Translations under genes and position numbers: made by a program | Part shown: piece by piece, positions 15,936 to 24,024 of the stretch | Layout: the number at the start of each line of letters is the position of its first letter | How positions within the stretch are numbered: position 1 is the first letter of the stretch | The notes under the pieces: model-generated | What the model saw: the letters and a program-made list of their open reading frames with translations, nothing else | What the model was told of the DNA's origin: nothing | Databases searched by the model: none | From: Flavobacteriales bacterium BRH_c54 | GTDB lineage: Bacteria; Bacteroidota; Bacteroidia; Flavobacteriales_E; Vicingaceae | Assembly: GCA_000961845.1 (NCBI GenBank) | Contig: LADZ01000062.1 | Location: 1-39,905 of the forward strand | Direction: 5' to 3' | DNA: 39,905 nt

Positions 15936-18476
15936 GTGCAAGCAACCAAGTTTCATACCAACAAAAAATTGACTGTTGTATTGTTTTTAATAACAATAGC
16001 ATTGTCTGGCGCAACCCCTTGTTTAGTAGCACAAGAAACAACAACGGATTCTACTACACATTTAGTACCCGACAGCTCTATTTCTAAAGATGCCTTATCA
16101 TCAAAACTCCATTACAAATCAACTGATTCCATTAGGTTTGATATGAAAAATAAGATGGTCTATTTATATGGAAACGTTGAAGTTTATTACGATGATATCG
16201 AATTAAAAGCCGAAGAAATTGAAATAAACATAGATTCTAATATTGTGATTGCCAGAGGAAAACAAGATTCTTTAGGGAAATTTTATGGCGAACCTGTAAT
16301 GAAAGAAGCTGGAAAAGTTTTTAATGCACATGAAATAAAATACAATTTTAAAACCAAAAAAGGCATTATTACCGAAGTGATGACACATGAAGGAGAAAGC
16401 TATATCCACGGCAAAAAAGTGTATAAAACCCCTGATAATATAATGTATATTAGACACGGAAAATATACCACTTGCAACGAAAAACATCCTCATTATTATT
16501 TTAGTGCTGCTAAATTAAAAATTATCCCAAAAGACAAAATTGTGACCGGACCCGCTAATTTGGTTATTGAAGGTGTTCCAACACCAATTGGTATTCCTTT
16601 TGGTTTTTTCCCAAATACCGACAAACAACAATCAGGTATTTTAATTCCTACTCCGGGAGAAAGCGGTCAGTACGGATTTTTCTTGCTAAATGGTGGTTAT
16701 TATTGGGGAGTTAGTGATAAACTTAACCTACAACTTACCGGAGATATTTATTCTAAAGGAAGTTGGGCAGGAAATTTCATTTCTAATTACAAAAACAGAT
16801 ATCGCTACAGTGGTAATTTAGATGTTAGGTTTTCTACCTTTAAAAATGGCATCGAAGGCTTATCCAATTATTCTGAAAAACAAGATTTCTTTTTTAGATG
16901 GAATCATGCCCAAGATCCAAAAGCCAGACCGACAAGTAATTTCTCTGCGAATGTAAATATTGGAACAAGTCAAAATTTTACCAATAACTTTAATAGTAGT
17001 GGGCAAGATTTCTTAAGTGCCTCTTTTAATTCTACTGTTTCATATAAAAAATCTTGGGATGGAAAACCTTTCAACTTAGCCTTAAATGGATTTCATAGTC
17101 AAAACGTACAAACCAAATCGGTAACTGTTCGTTTGCCCGATGTAGCGTTTAATGTTAGCCGACTTCAACCACTAAAATCCAACAAACCAGGAAAAAGAAA
17201 CGACCTCTTAGATAACTTCGGAGTTAGCTACTCCATGAACATGAAAAATGAAGTTACCGCAGGCGATTCACTTTTTACTTTTGACAACTTGGATGCATTA
17301 AGCAAACAATTTCGTACAGGAATGAGACACAGTATTCCTATTAGTACTTCTATGAAAATGTTTAAACACTTTACCGTAAACCCCGCTGCCAACTTTAGCG
17401 AAACATGGTACATAGAATCCTTAGAAAAAAGATGGGATAATAACACTAACGAGCTAGTTGTTGATACCGTAAATGGTTTTGTAAGAACAGGTGCTTACGA
17501 TTTGAATGTAAATGTTACCACTAAATTGTATGGAATGTATCAATACAAAAGTAAAGTGATTAAAGCTATCCGACATGTGGCAACGCCATCGGTTGGTTTT
17601 TCCTATATTCCTGAGAATACCCAAGGCATAGCAACCTATAGAGATTCTTTAAACAACGAATTTGAATATTCCATTTTTCAAAATGGTATTTATGGCAATA
17701 ATAACCGACAAGAAGCTGGAAATATAAACTTAGGCTTGCTTAATAATTTTGAGATGAAAGTGAGAAACCGTAAAGACAGTTTGGGCGAAGATAAAAAAAT
17801 AAAATTATTGGAAAACCTTGGCTTCCGAAGTAGTTACAACATGATTGCTGACTCTTTAAATTGGAGCAACATTAACATTGATGCCCGTACCAATATTTTT
17901 AGAGTAATTACTTTAAATTATAATGCTCAACTCGACCCTTATCAGTTGGATAGTATGGGTAGAAAAATCAATTTGTTTGAGTATAACAGAAGCGGAAAAG
18001 TGGGTAGATTAATCAGCTCCAATTTAGCTGTTGGATTCTCGCTGAGAAGTAAAACCAATACCGCCAACAAAGAAGAAAAAACCAGCAGTTACGGAACTGA
18101 AGAGGAATTGGCTTATATCAGATCAAATCCACAAGCATACATAGATTTTAATGTACCTTGGACAATTAATGTAAACTACAACATCCGTTATTCAAAACCA
18201 CAATTTGAAGCTACTACCGTGCAAACTCTTAATTTTTCAGGAGATTTTAGCTTAACTCAAAAATGGAAAGTTGGTTTTACCTCTGGTTATGATTTTGAAA
18301 CCAAAGAATTAACCTATACTACGGTAGATATTTACAGAGATTTACATTGTTGGGAAATGAGTTTTAACTGGATTCCTTTTGGCGTAAGACAAAGCTATTT
18401 GTTTACTATAAAAATTAAATCTGCCATTTTACAAGATTTAAAAATGACCCGAAGAAGTGTTCCTAATATTTTTTAG
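15936..18476 (+). CDS. lptD: LPS-assembly outer-membrane protein LptD-like
   Basis: An 846-residue protein starting at GTG with a signal peptide (LTVVLFLITIALSGATPCLVAQ, about 12-33). Residues ~60-190 form an OstA/LptA-like jellyroll (VYLYGNVEVYYDDIELKAEEIEIN), and the rest is a large beta-barrel with GVPTPIGIPFGFFPNTDKQ at its start, a segment typical of Bacteroidota LptD-like proteins. It would take lipopolysaccharide to the outer surface. The GTG at 15936 is the only plausible codon that includes the whole signal peptide, but it lies directly after a T-rich stretch that could be a -7 box, so the start is not certain. Divergent from the amidase gene. Confidence 0.85.
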   Translation: MQATKFHTNKKLTVVLFLITIALSGATPCLVAQETTTDSTTHLVPDSSISKDALSSKLHYKSTDSIRFDMKNKMVYLYGNVEVYYDDIELKAEEIEINIDSNIVIARGKQDSLGKFYGEPVMKEAGKVFNAHEIKYNFKTKKGIITEVMTHEGESYIHGKKVYKTPDNIMYIRHGKYTTCNEKHPHYYFSAAKLKIIPKDKIVTGPANLVIEGVPTPIGIPFGFFPNTDKQQSGILIPTPGESGQYGFFLLNGGYYWGVSDKLNLQLTGDIYSKGSWAGNFISNYKNRYRYSGNLDVRFSTFKNGIEGLSNYSEKQDFFFRWNHAQDPKARPTSNFSANVNIGTSQNFTNNFNSSGQDFLSASFNSTVSYKKSWDGKPFNLALNGFHSQNVQTKSVTVRLPDVAFNVSRLQPLKSNKPGKRNDLLDNFGVSYSMNMKNEVTAGDSLFTFDNLDALSKQFRTGMRHSIPISTSMKMFKHFTVNPAANFSETWYIESLEKRWDNNTNELVVDTVNGFVRTGAYDLNVNVTTKLYGMYQYKSKVIKAIRHVATPSVGFSYIPENTQGIATYRDSLNNEFEYSIFQNGIYGNNNRQEAGNINLGLLNNFEMKVRNRKDSLGEDKKIKLLENLGFRSSYNMIADSLNWSNINIDARTNIFRVITLNYNAQLDPYQLDSMGRKINLFEYNRSGKVGRLISSNLAVGFSLRSKTNTANKEEKTSSYGTEEELAYIRSNPQAYIDFNVPWTINVNYNIRYSKPQFEATTVQTLNFSGDFSLTQKWKVGFTSGYDFETKELTYTTVDIYRDLHCWEMSFNWIPFGVRQSYLFTIKIKSAILQDLKMTRRSVPNIF

Positions 18477-18479
18477 TCC

Positions 18480-18653
18480 CCTAAACCCCCTACTTCGGCT
18501 ACGCTCAGCATAAACTCCGAGGGACTTTGCCAACACACAAAATGCCACAAATACACGAATAAAATCTGTGAAAATCAGCGTAATCTGTGGCATAAAAACT
18601 AAGCACATTCTCTTTTGCCACTGATTACACAAATTAACACTGATTGATTCGCT
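18480..18653. repeat. Cluster of dispersed-repeat units downstream of lptD
   Basis: Three units lie head to tail. The first (18478-18524) has GTCCC near its start and GGGAC at its end and contains CTTCGGCTACGCTCAGCA. The second (18542-18593) is bounded by a perfect 8-bp inverted repeat, ATGCCACA/TGTGGCAT, and contains AATCTGTG twice. The third (18614-18652) has CACTGATTACACA and ACACTGATTG. No coding sense is seen. Confidence 0.6.
18525..18537. repeat. Left copy of 13-bp inverted repeat flanking the nuclease gene
   Basis: CTTTGCCAACACA here is the exact reverse complement of TGTGTTGGCAAAG at 19781-19793. The two enclose the PD-(D/E)XK gene and its promoter (about 1.27 kb in total). Confidence 0.6.
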
Positions 18654-18663
18654 GAAACTTTTC

Positions 18664-18693
18664 TTGTTTAACAAACTATTTTTTATACATTTG
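18664..18693 (+). promoter_or_regulatory. Promoter of the PD-(D/E)XK nuclease gene
   Basis: TTG at 18664-18666, a 19-base spacer and TACATTTG at 18686-18693 match the Bacteroidota consensus exactly. Transcription should start near 18699, giving a leader of about 57 bases that contains a 13-codon ATG frame (18706-18747). Confidence 0.6.
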
Positions 18694-18756
18694 GAGGAAA
18701 TAAGCATGGTAAAGTTAAATTGTCTAGTATTTGGACAAAAAAATTAACAAGCGATT

Positions 18757-19725
18757 ATGACAATCTTTGAAAATTTAGTTTATAACGAAAATACTTTTAC
18801 AGAGCTTTTTAAAAACATCATGAAATTCAAGGTGTTTAGAAGAGAATTTCTAAGTTTGATAGATTATGATTTTTCAGTTGAAGATATTGAATTTGAAAAT
18901 TTCTCAACTCAAAAGACTACTGATAATGGGCGACCTGATTTAATAATTTCAACACAGACTATAGAAATTTATATCGAAATTAAAGTTTGGAACACAATAC
19001 TAACCAGTAATCAACCAAGTGGATATCTTAAAGAACTTGAAGGAATACCTAAGAGTAAAAAGATGTTAATATTATTAACTCCTAAGAATTACAAATATTT
19101 AGATATTTATGACAAAAGAAAATCACAAGATAATTCCAACATTAAAACTCAAACGATATTTTGGTCAGAAATTATTTATAGAATTGAACAAGAAGAAATA
19201 TTTGAAGGCAATCCATTACTAAACGAATATCTTGAACTATTAAAAGAATGGTTCGAACCAAAACATGTAGAAATTGATAATAAATTTTTAGAAATTATGT
19301 ATAATATTGATACTCCAAGTTCTCTTGAAAAATTAACAGATTTAATTAATCAAGTAAAAACCGAACTTCAAAAAAGTGGGGTTGAAATTACCTCAAACAA
19401 AACAAACATTCTAAATGAGTATGGGTTTTATTGTGATTCAATCGATTCGTATAGTTTATATATTGGTGAGTGGTTTGATTACTGGAAAGAAACAGGAAAT
19501 CCTTTTTGCATTGCCATTCATACAAATAATGAGCAAATATTAAATCAATTTAATATAGAATGTAAACAACAAGGATTTACAAAACCTGAACTTTTCGAAA
19601 ATACTAATTGGTGGGTATGTAATATAAGTTTGAAAATTAATGAAAGTACAATCGAGATTATTACTGATAAAACAAAAAAAATAATAGATAAATTAAAAAA
19701 CACAACCTTACAACACATGTTATAA
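18757..19725 (+). CDS. PD-(D/E)XK-superfamily nuclease-like protein
   Basis: A 322-residue protein of the PD-(D/E)XK nuclease fold. The core motif is GRPDLIIS (Pro60-Asp61), then IYIEIKV (Glu74, Lys76), with Gln86 and Tyr90 (NQPSGYLKEL) in the helix that follows, as in the PDDEXK_4-type family. The N-terminus NENTFTELFKNIMK also matches that family. Residues ~180-322 are a separate alpha/beta region without a motif I know. Such standalone proteins are usually found among accessory or defence genes; the target is unknown. The gene is alone on its transcript, is more AT-rich to the eye than its neighbours, and lies between inverted repeats, all of which suggest acquisition. Confidence 0.72.
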   Translation: MTIFENLVYNENTFTELFKNIMKFKVFRREFLSLIDYDFSVEDIEFENFSTQKTTDNGRPDLIISTQTIEIYIEIKVWNTILTSNQPSGYLKELEGIPKSKKMLILLTPKNYKYLDIYDKRKSQDNSNIKTQTIFWSEIIYRIEQEEIFEGNPLLNEYLELLKEWFEPKHVEIDNKFLEIMYNIDTPSSLEKLTDLINQVKTELQKSGVEITSNKTNILNEYGFYCDSIDSYSLYIGEWFDYWKETGNPFCIAIHTNNEQILNQFNIECKQQGFTKPELFENTNWWVCNISLKINESTIEIITDKTKKIIDKLKNTTLQHML

Positions 19726-19750
19726 AATTGGGTATACGCCCCAAGTAAGT

Positions 19751-19809
19751 CCTAAGGCTATAAGCGTACGAGCTAAGTTTTGTGTTGGCAAAGAGGGTAG
19801 CTACTTAGG
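19751..19809. repeat. Fold-back element after the nuclease gene
   Basis: CCTAAGGCTA (19751-19760) pairs with TAGC-TA-CTTAGG (19798-19809), leaving a two-base TA bulge. Inside the loop, at 19781-19793, lies TGTGTTGGCAAAG, the right copy of the 13-bp inverted repeat whose left copy is at 18525. The long stem with extrahelical bases recalls integron attC sites, but the expected GTTRRRY core is not present in standard form. Confidence 0.5.
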
Positions 19810-19832
19810 TCGATAAAATACAAACACAAAAA

Positions 19833-19862
19833 AAAGACCTGACAAACATGTCAAGTCTTTTT
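19833..19862. terminator. Bidirectional terminator between the nuclease gene and dps
   Basis: AAAGACCTGACA (19833-19844) and TGTCAAGTCTTT (19849-19860) form a 12-bp stem with one C-A mismatch on the plus strand (a G-U pair on the minus strand) and a 4-base loop. Eight T follow on the minus strand and five on the plus strand, so it suits dps best. Confidence 0.75.
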
Positions 19863-19932
19863 GGGTAAATTAGAATAATAAAAAAAATACTCGAAAAAAA
19901 TTAATATTAAGCTTTCATAACAACTACAAATC

Positions 19933-19983
19933 TGGCTTTGTGCGATGGAAACCCCTCTCCTTTGGGGAGGTTGGGTGGGGCAT
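19933..19983. repeat. Direct-repeat element, copy 1 (downstream of dps)
   Basis: A 51-base segment beginning TGGCTTTGTGCG and ending GGTTGGGTGGGGCAT. About 42 positions match the copy at 20691-20740 in the same orientation. An internal CTCC-TTTG-GGGAG forms a short hairpin. Confidence 0.7.
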
Positions 19984-19985
19984 TT

Positions 19986-20453
19986 TTATTTCAAATAAGC
20001 ATTTAGCATCCAAAGTGTTTTTTCAGTTTGAGTAATGTAATCGCTCATTAGGCTCACTGTACCTTCATCATTTGCATCAGCTGCTAAGCTTAAAATTTCT
20101 CTTTCCTTAAGAATTAATACCCCAAAGTTTTTAATGATAATCTCCACTCCTTTTACTCCATCCGTAACACTTTTTTCTTCTTTAATTTCAGAAGCTTTTA
20201 AGTATGCCGAATACGTATGCAATGGCTCTCCTTCTAATGTTAAAATTCTCTCAGCAATTTCATCAATTTTTATAATGGCATCGTTGTAAAACTCTTCAAA
20301 CTTTACATGAAGTTCAAAAAATTCCTTCCCTTTAATGTTCCAGTGTAAACCTCTTAAATTCTGGTAAAACAACTGGTAGTCTGCTAATAAACCATTTAGT
20401 TTATCTCTTAAAACTAATGTTTTTTCTTTGTCTAATCCTATTAAATTTTTCAT
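19986..20453 (-). CDS. dps: Dps-family ferritin-like DNA-protection protein
   Basis: Dps forms a 12-subunit shell that oxidises Fe(II) with hydrogen peroxide and stores iron, protecting DNA. The 155-residue length is usual. The inter-subunit ferroxidase ligands are all visible with family spacing: His37 (LRGLHWNIKG), His49, Asp64 and Glu68 (KIDEIAERI). No long basic N-terminal tail is present, so direct DNA binding through a tail is unlikely. The gene is monocistronic, has a TATGTTTG box about 50 bases upstream, is followed by a strong terminator, and is flanked by two direct copies of a ~51-bp repeat. Confidence 0.93.
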   Translation of the reverse strand: MKNLIGLDKEKTLVLRDKLNGLLADYQLFYQNLRGLHWNIKGKEFFELHVKFEEFYNDAIIKIDEIAERILTLEGEPLHTYSAYLKASEIKEEKSVTDGVKGVEIIIKNFGVLILKEREILSLAADANDEGTVSLMSDYITQTEKTLWMLNAYLK

Positions 20454-20501
20454 GTGTTATAATTTGGTTTTAAGGTGAATAATAATGTTTAATTTGTTAT
20501 G

Positions 20502-20509
20502 CAAACATA
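20502..20509 (-). promoter_or_regulatory. -7 promoter element of dps
   Basis: On the minus strand this reads TATGTTTG, an exact TAnnTTTG match followed by C, about 49 bases before the ATG. It lies within a TTATG-CAAA-CATAA inverted repeat (20497-20510) that could bind a regulator. It does not match a PerR box. Confidence 0.5.
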
Positions 20510-20690
20510 ATAAATTTCAATCAGACATTCTTAATATCAAAGCATTCAAATCATAAAAAATATTAAAGGCTACCAATCATCCAACAATAAATTTTATCGA
20601 CATAAAATCTTTAATTTTACCATGTTTAAAATGAGAATTATACATCACATGCCATTACAAACCCATACGACACGCATAAATACGATTATT

Positions 20691-20740
20691 TGGCTTGTGC
20701 GTTAGAAACTCCTTCCCTTCGGGGAGGCTGGGAGGGGCAT
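20691..20740. repeat. Direct-repeat element, copy 2 (upstream of prolyl oligopeptidase)
   Basis: A 50-base copy of the element at 19933, beginning TGGCTTGTGCG and ending GGCTGGGAGGGGCAT, with the hairpin CTTCCC-TTC-GGGGAG inside. The oligopeptidase frame is open through it, which gives a false 21-residue N-terminal extension. The rest of the 304-base gap 20454-20757 shows the dps promoter and otherwise nothing recognisable. Confidence 0.7.
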
Positions 20741-20757
20741 ATAAAAAACATAAAAAA

Positions 20758-22872
20758 ATGAAACATCTATTTATATTACTTATAGCCGAATTATGTTTGT
20801 TAAACGTATTCGCTCAACAAAAAATAACTTATCCCGAAACAAGAACTGGTGAAGTGGAAGAAGATTATTTTGGCACTATGGTAAAAGATCCTTACAGATG
20901 GTTAGAAGATGATAATAGTGAAGAAACTATGAACTGGGTAACCATTCAAAATAAAACTACTGAACTCTATTTAAATGAAGTTCCTTACAGAAAGTACATT
21001 CACAAACAACTAACAAACTTATGGGATTATGAAACTAAAGGCATTCCTAGTCATTACAACAACTTTACTATTTCAACCAAAAACAATGGTAAACAAAATC
21101 ATAGTGTGTATTATATTACTGGAAATGAATCTGATGAAGAGGAAGTTTTACTCGACCCTAACACCCTATCAGAAGACGGCTCTATAGCGGTCAAATTTAC
21201 AAGTGTTTCCAAAGACGAAAAATATTTAGCCTATGGTATTTCTAAATCGGGCTCCGATTGGACAGCAATAAAAGTAATGGAAATTGCCACGAAAAAATTG
21301 CTTAGCGACCATATTCAATGGGTGAAATTTTCGGGAGTTTCTTGGTATAAAAACGGTTTTTATTATAGCGGTTATGCACCACCAAAAACGGGGAAAGAAT
21401 TGGCTGCCAAAAATGAATTTCATAAAGTATATTATCATGAATTAGGCACAGACCAAAAAAAGGATAAAATTATTTTTGAAAGTAAGGAACATCCTACCCG
21501 AAACGTTGGAGCTAGGGTTTCCGAAGATGAAAAGTATTTAATTGTTAGTGCTTCCGAAGGTACAAGTGGCAATATTATTTATGTTAAACATCTTGAAGAA
21601 CCAACAAGTGAATTTGTTCAGTTTGTTGAGAATTTTGATAACGAAACAAGTTTTATTGGCAATGAGGAAGAAAAACTATTTTTTATTACCAATTACAATG
21701 CTCCCAACAAAAAAATTGTATTTGCCACTTTAGAACAATCCTCACCAGAGCAATGGGAAGAACTTATTCCCGAAAAAGAATATGTTATTGAAAATGTAAG
21801 TATTGCTGGCGATAAACTATTTGTAAACTACCTTAAAGATGTTCAATCGAAAGTAGAAGCTTATTCTTTTGATGGTGAACTATTAAAAGAATTAGATTTA
21901 CCTGGTATTGGTATTGCCGGAAGAGTGAGTGGGAAAAGAACTCAACCTATCGCCTACTTTACTTTTAGCAGCTACATTTCGCCTACAAAAATCTATCAAG
22001 TAAATTTAGAAGAAGTACAAACAGACCTCTATTTTGAACCTAAAGTTGATTTTAAAACAGCCGAATATGTTACCAAACAAGTTTTTTACGAAAGTAAAGA
22101 CGGTACAAAAATCCCTATGTTTATTTCGCATAAAAAAGACATTGAATTAAATGGCAACAACCCTTGTATGATTTATGCTTATGGTGGATTTAACATTAGT
22201 GTAAAACCAACTTTTGATGTGAGCAAAGCAGTATTTATGCAAAACGGAGGCATTTATGCTGTTGCCAACATTAGAGGTGGTAGCGAGTATGGTGAAGAAT
22301 GGCACAAAGCAGGTATGCTAGAAAACAAACAGAATGTTTTTGATGATTTTATTGCTGCCGCTAATTTTTTAAAGAATAAAGAATATACTTCGACAGAAAA
22401 ACTAGCCATACACGGACGTTCCAATGGCGGATTGCTTATTGGTGCTGTAATGACTCAACAACCTGACATTGCAAAAGTAGCTATTCCAATGGTTGGTGTG
22501 TTGGATATGCTTCGCTATCATCAATTTACTATCGGTTGGGCTTGGGCGGTAGAATATGGAAGCAGCGAAAATGAAGAACAATTTAACTATTTGTACCAAT
22601 ACTCGCCATTGCACAATTTAAAAAAGGCAGCATATCCTGCTACTATGATTATTACTGGCGACCATGATGACAGGGTGGTTCCTGCTCATTCTTTTAAGTT
22701 TGGTGCTACTCTTCAGCAAGCAAATGCTGGAAAAAATCCAACACTTATTAGAATTGATACCCAAGGCGGACATGGAGCAGGAAAATCTAAAGCTAAATTG
22801 ATACAAGAATGGACAGATATCTGGTCTTTTGTTTTTTATAATTTAGATATGAAGCCTGTTAATTTTAAGTAG
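20758..22872 (+). CDS. Prolyl oligopeptidase, S9A family, exported
   Basis: A 704-residue serine peptidase that cuts short peptides after proline. A signal peptide (MKHLFILLIAELCLLNVFAQ) sends it to the periplasm. Residues ~25-420 form the seven-bladed propeller (opening with the family motif DPYRWLEDDNSEET), and the hydrolase domain follows with GRSNGGLL (nucleophile Ser), DDRVVPAHS (Asp) and GGHGAGKS (His672). I set the start at the ATG at 20758: the frame is open to 20695, but the extra residues are encoded by the dispersed repeat and would precede the signal peptide. Confidence 0.93.
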   Translation: MKHLFILLIAELCLLNVFAQQKITYPETRTGEVEEDYFGTMVKDPYRWLEDDNSEETMNWVTIQNKTTELYLNEVPYRKYIHKQLTNLWDYETKGIPSHYNNFTISTKNNGKQNHSVYYITGNESDEEEVLLDPNTLSEDGSIAVKFTSVSKDEKYLAYGISKSGSDWTAIKVMEIATKKLLSDHIQWVKFSGVSWYKNGFYYSGYAPPKTGKELAAKNEFHKVYYHELGTDQKKDKIIFESKEHPTRNVGARVSEDEKYLIVSASEGTSGNIIYVKHLEEPTSEFVQFVENFDNETSFIGNEEEKLFFITNYNAPNKKIVFATLEQSSPEQWEELIPEKEYVIENVSIAGDKLFVNYLKDVQSKVEAYSFDGELLKELDLPGIGIAGRVSGKRTQPIAYFTFSSYISPTKIYQVNLEEVQTDLYFEPKVDFKTAEYVTKQVFYESKDGTKIPMFISHKKDIELNGNNPCMIYAYGGFNISVKPTFDVSKAVFMQNGGIYAVANIRGGSEYGEEWHKAGMLENKQNVFDDFIAAANFLKNKEYTSTEKLAIHGRSNGGLLIGAVMTQQPDIAKVAIPMVGVLDMLRYHQFTIGWAWAVEYGSSENEEQFNYLYQYSPLHNLKKAAYPATMIITGDHDDRVVPAHSFKFGATLQQANAGKNPTLIRIDTQGGHGAGKSKAKLIQEWTDIWSFVFYNLDMKPVNFK

Positions 22873-23171
22873 TTCGAGAAGCATTCAATTAGCAGCACAT
22901 TCCCTCTAATGCCATTTAGAACAATATTTTTCGGTTGCTATAGCAAACAGAAAAATGCAGTCGAGAAATCTTCTTACTTTGAATCCAATATACACAATTA
23001 AGAATTCAAATTCTACGAAAATAGATTTAGCTTCACTGAACTTACGCTAATCTAGCTTTATTTCAAGCAATGTCGATCGCTACATTCATTCCACATCACA
23101 GCTTAAAACTTTTCAGAACTATTAACAAATTGAACACCTAAACCACCTCAACTATTTATCTAACTATTGCT
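22873..23171. other. Structured non-coding gap between the oligopeptidase gene and truA
   Basis: No gene is seen. A hairpin at 22926-22956 has arms ATTTTTC/GAAAAAT and an inner GTT..GC/GC..AAC part. AGAATTCAAATTCT (23001-23014) is a near-perfect small palindrome, and AGATTTAGC (23023-23031) pairs roughly with GCTAATCT (23046-23053). GCAGTCGAGAAATCTTCTT (from 22957) resembles a decayed dispersed repeat. Confidence 0.4.
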
Positions 23172-23179
23172 TACTTTTG
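23172..23179 (+). promoter_or_regulatory. -7 promoter element of truA
   Basis: TACTTTTG matches TAnnTTTG exactly and is followed by C, 24 bases before the ATG at 23204. It overlaps a TTG codon that extends the open frame, which argues for the ATG start. No -33 TTG at the usual spacing. Confidence 0.45.
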
Positions 23180-23203
23180 CAGAAATTTTTAACCCAATTT
23201 ACC

Positions 23204-23956
23204 ATGGCAAGATATTTTGTTGAACTCGCTTACAAAGGCACCAACTATCATGGTTGGCAAATTCAGCAAAATGCCCACAGTGTACAAGAGGAAATAAACA
23301 AAGCACTAAGCACCCTACTACAAGAAGAAATTATGATTACCGGAGCAGGAAGAACAGATACAGGCGTACATGCAGAACAGCTTTTTGCTCATTTTGATAG
23401 CATCCAACCTATTGATGCTGCACAACTGCTTTTTAAACTGAATAGCTTTTTGCCAACAGACATTGCTTGTAAGCAAATTTTTGAGGTAAAAGAAGATGAT
23501 CATGCTCGATTTAGTGCCACCTACCGAACTTACGAATACCGAATTTCAACCACTAAAAACCCTTTTACAACCGAGTTGGCTCATTATTTTCCGTATAAGT
23601 TGGACGTTGCAAAAATGAATGAGGCAGCCGAATTGCTTATTCAGGAAACCGATTTTTCTTGTTTCAGCAAAAGTAAAACCGATACCTTTACCAATATGTG
23701 CCACATTACTGAAGCGTATTGGAAAAACCATAACGAACAACTTATATTTACCATAACTGCCAATAGATTTTTAAGAAATATGGTACGAGCAATTGTAGGA
23801 ACACTGTTGGATGTTGGTCAGCAAAAAATTAAGGTGGAAGAACTAACCGAAATCATTGCTTCAAAAAACAGAAGTAATGCCGGAAAATCAGTTCCCGCCC
23901 ATGGCTTATTTTTAACTAAAATTGGATATCCGTTTTTGAAAGAAGTTAAAGGTTAA
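23204..23956 (+). CDS. truA: tRNA pseudouridine synthase TruA
   Basis: TruA converts uridines 38-40 of the tRNA anticodon arm to pseudouridine. The 250-residue protein starts MARYFVELAYKGTNYHGWQ, the usual beginning of this family, and has the catalytic Asp52 in GAGRTDTGVHA. The RNA-binding and C-terminal motifs FLRNMVRAIVGTLLDVG and RSNAGKSVPAHGLFL are intact. The frame is open to a TTG at 23177, inside the -7 promoter box, so I used the ATG at 23204. A low-complexity repeat begins in its stop codon and separates it from the ABC exporter gene. Confidence 0.95.
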   Translation: MARYFVELAYKGTNYHGWQIQQNAHSVQEEINKALSTLLQEEIMITGAGRTDTGVHAEQLFAHFDSIQPIDAAQLLFKLNSFLPTDIACKQIFEVKEDDHARFSATYRTYEYRISTTKNPFTTELAHYFPYKLDVAKMNEAAELLIQETDFSCFSKSKTDTFTNMCHITEAYWKNHNEQLIFTITANRFLRNMVRAIVGTLLDVGQQKIKVEELTEIIASKNRSNAGKSVPAHGLFLTKIGYPFLKEVKG

Positions 23957-24022
23957 TCGTTAATTGTTAATCGGATAACAAGGAACTATTAACCAATAAC
24001 AAATAACTATTAACTAATAAAA
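23951..24022. repeat. GTTAATTGTTAATC-type inverted repeat between truA and the ABC exporter
   Basis: Begins with GGTTAATCGTTA, identical to 13481-13492, and its GGTTAAT is matched by ATTAACC at 23988-23994. The right half repeats AATAACTATTAAC-like units. Same family as the 13481 element. Confidence 0.5.
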
Positions 24023-24024
24023 CC

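Noticed and set aside
19751-19809. A true integron attC site
   Set aside because: The stem and bulge are suggestive, but no standard GTTRRRY core and no integrase gene are seen; reported only as attC-like.
20695-20757. N-terminal extension of the prolyl oligopeptidase frame (21 residues)
   Set aside because: The segment is mainly the dispersed repeat at 20691-20740, and a perfect signal peptide begins at the ATG at 20758.
23177-23203. TTG start of truA giving nine extra residues
   Set aside because: The TTG is part of the TACTTTTG promoter box; the family starts at the ATG at 23204.
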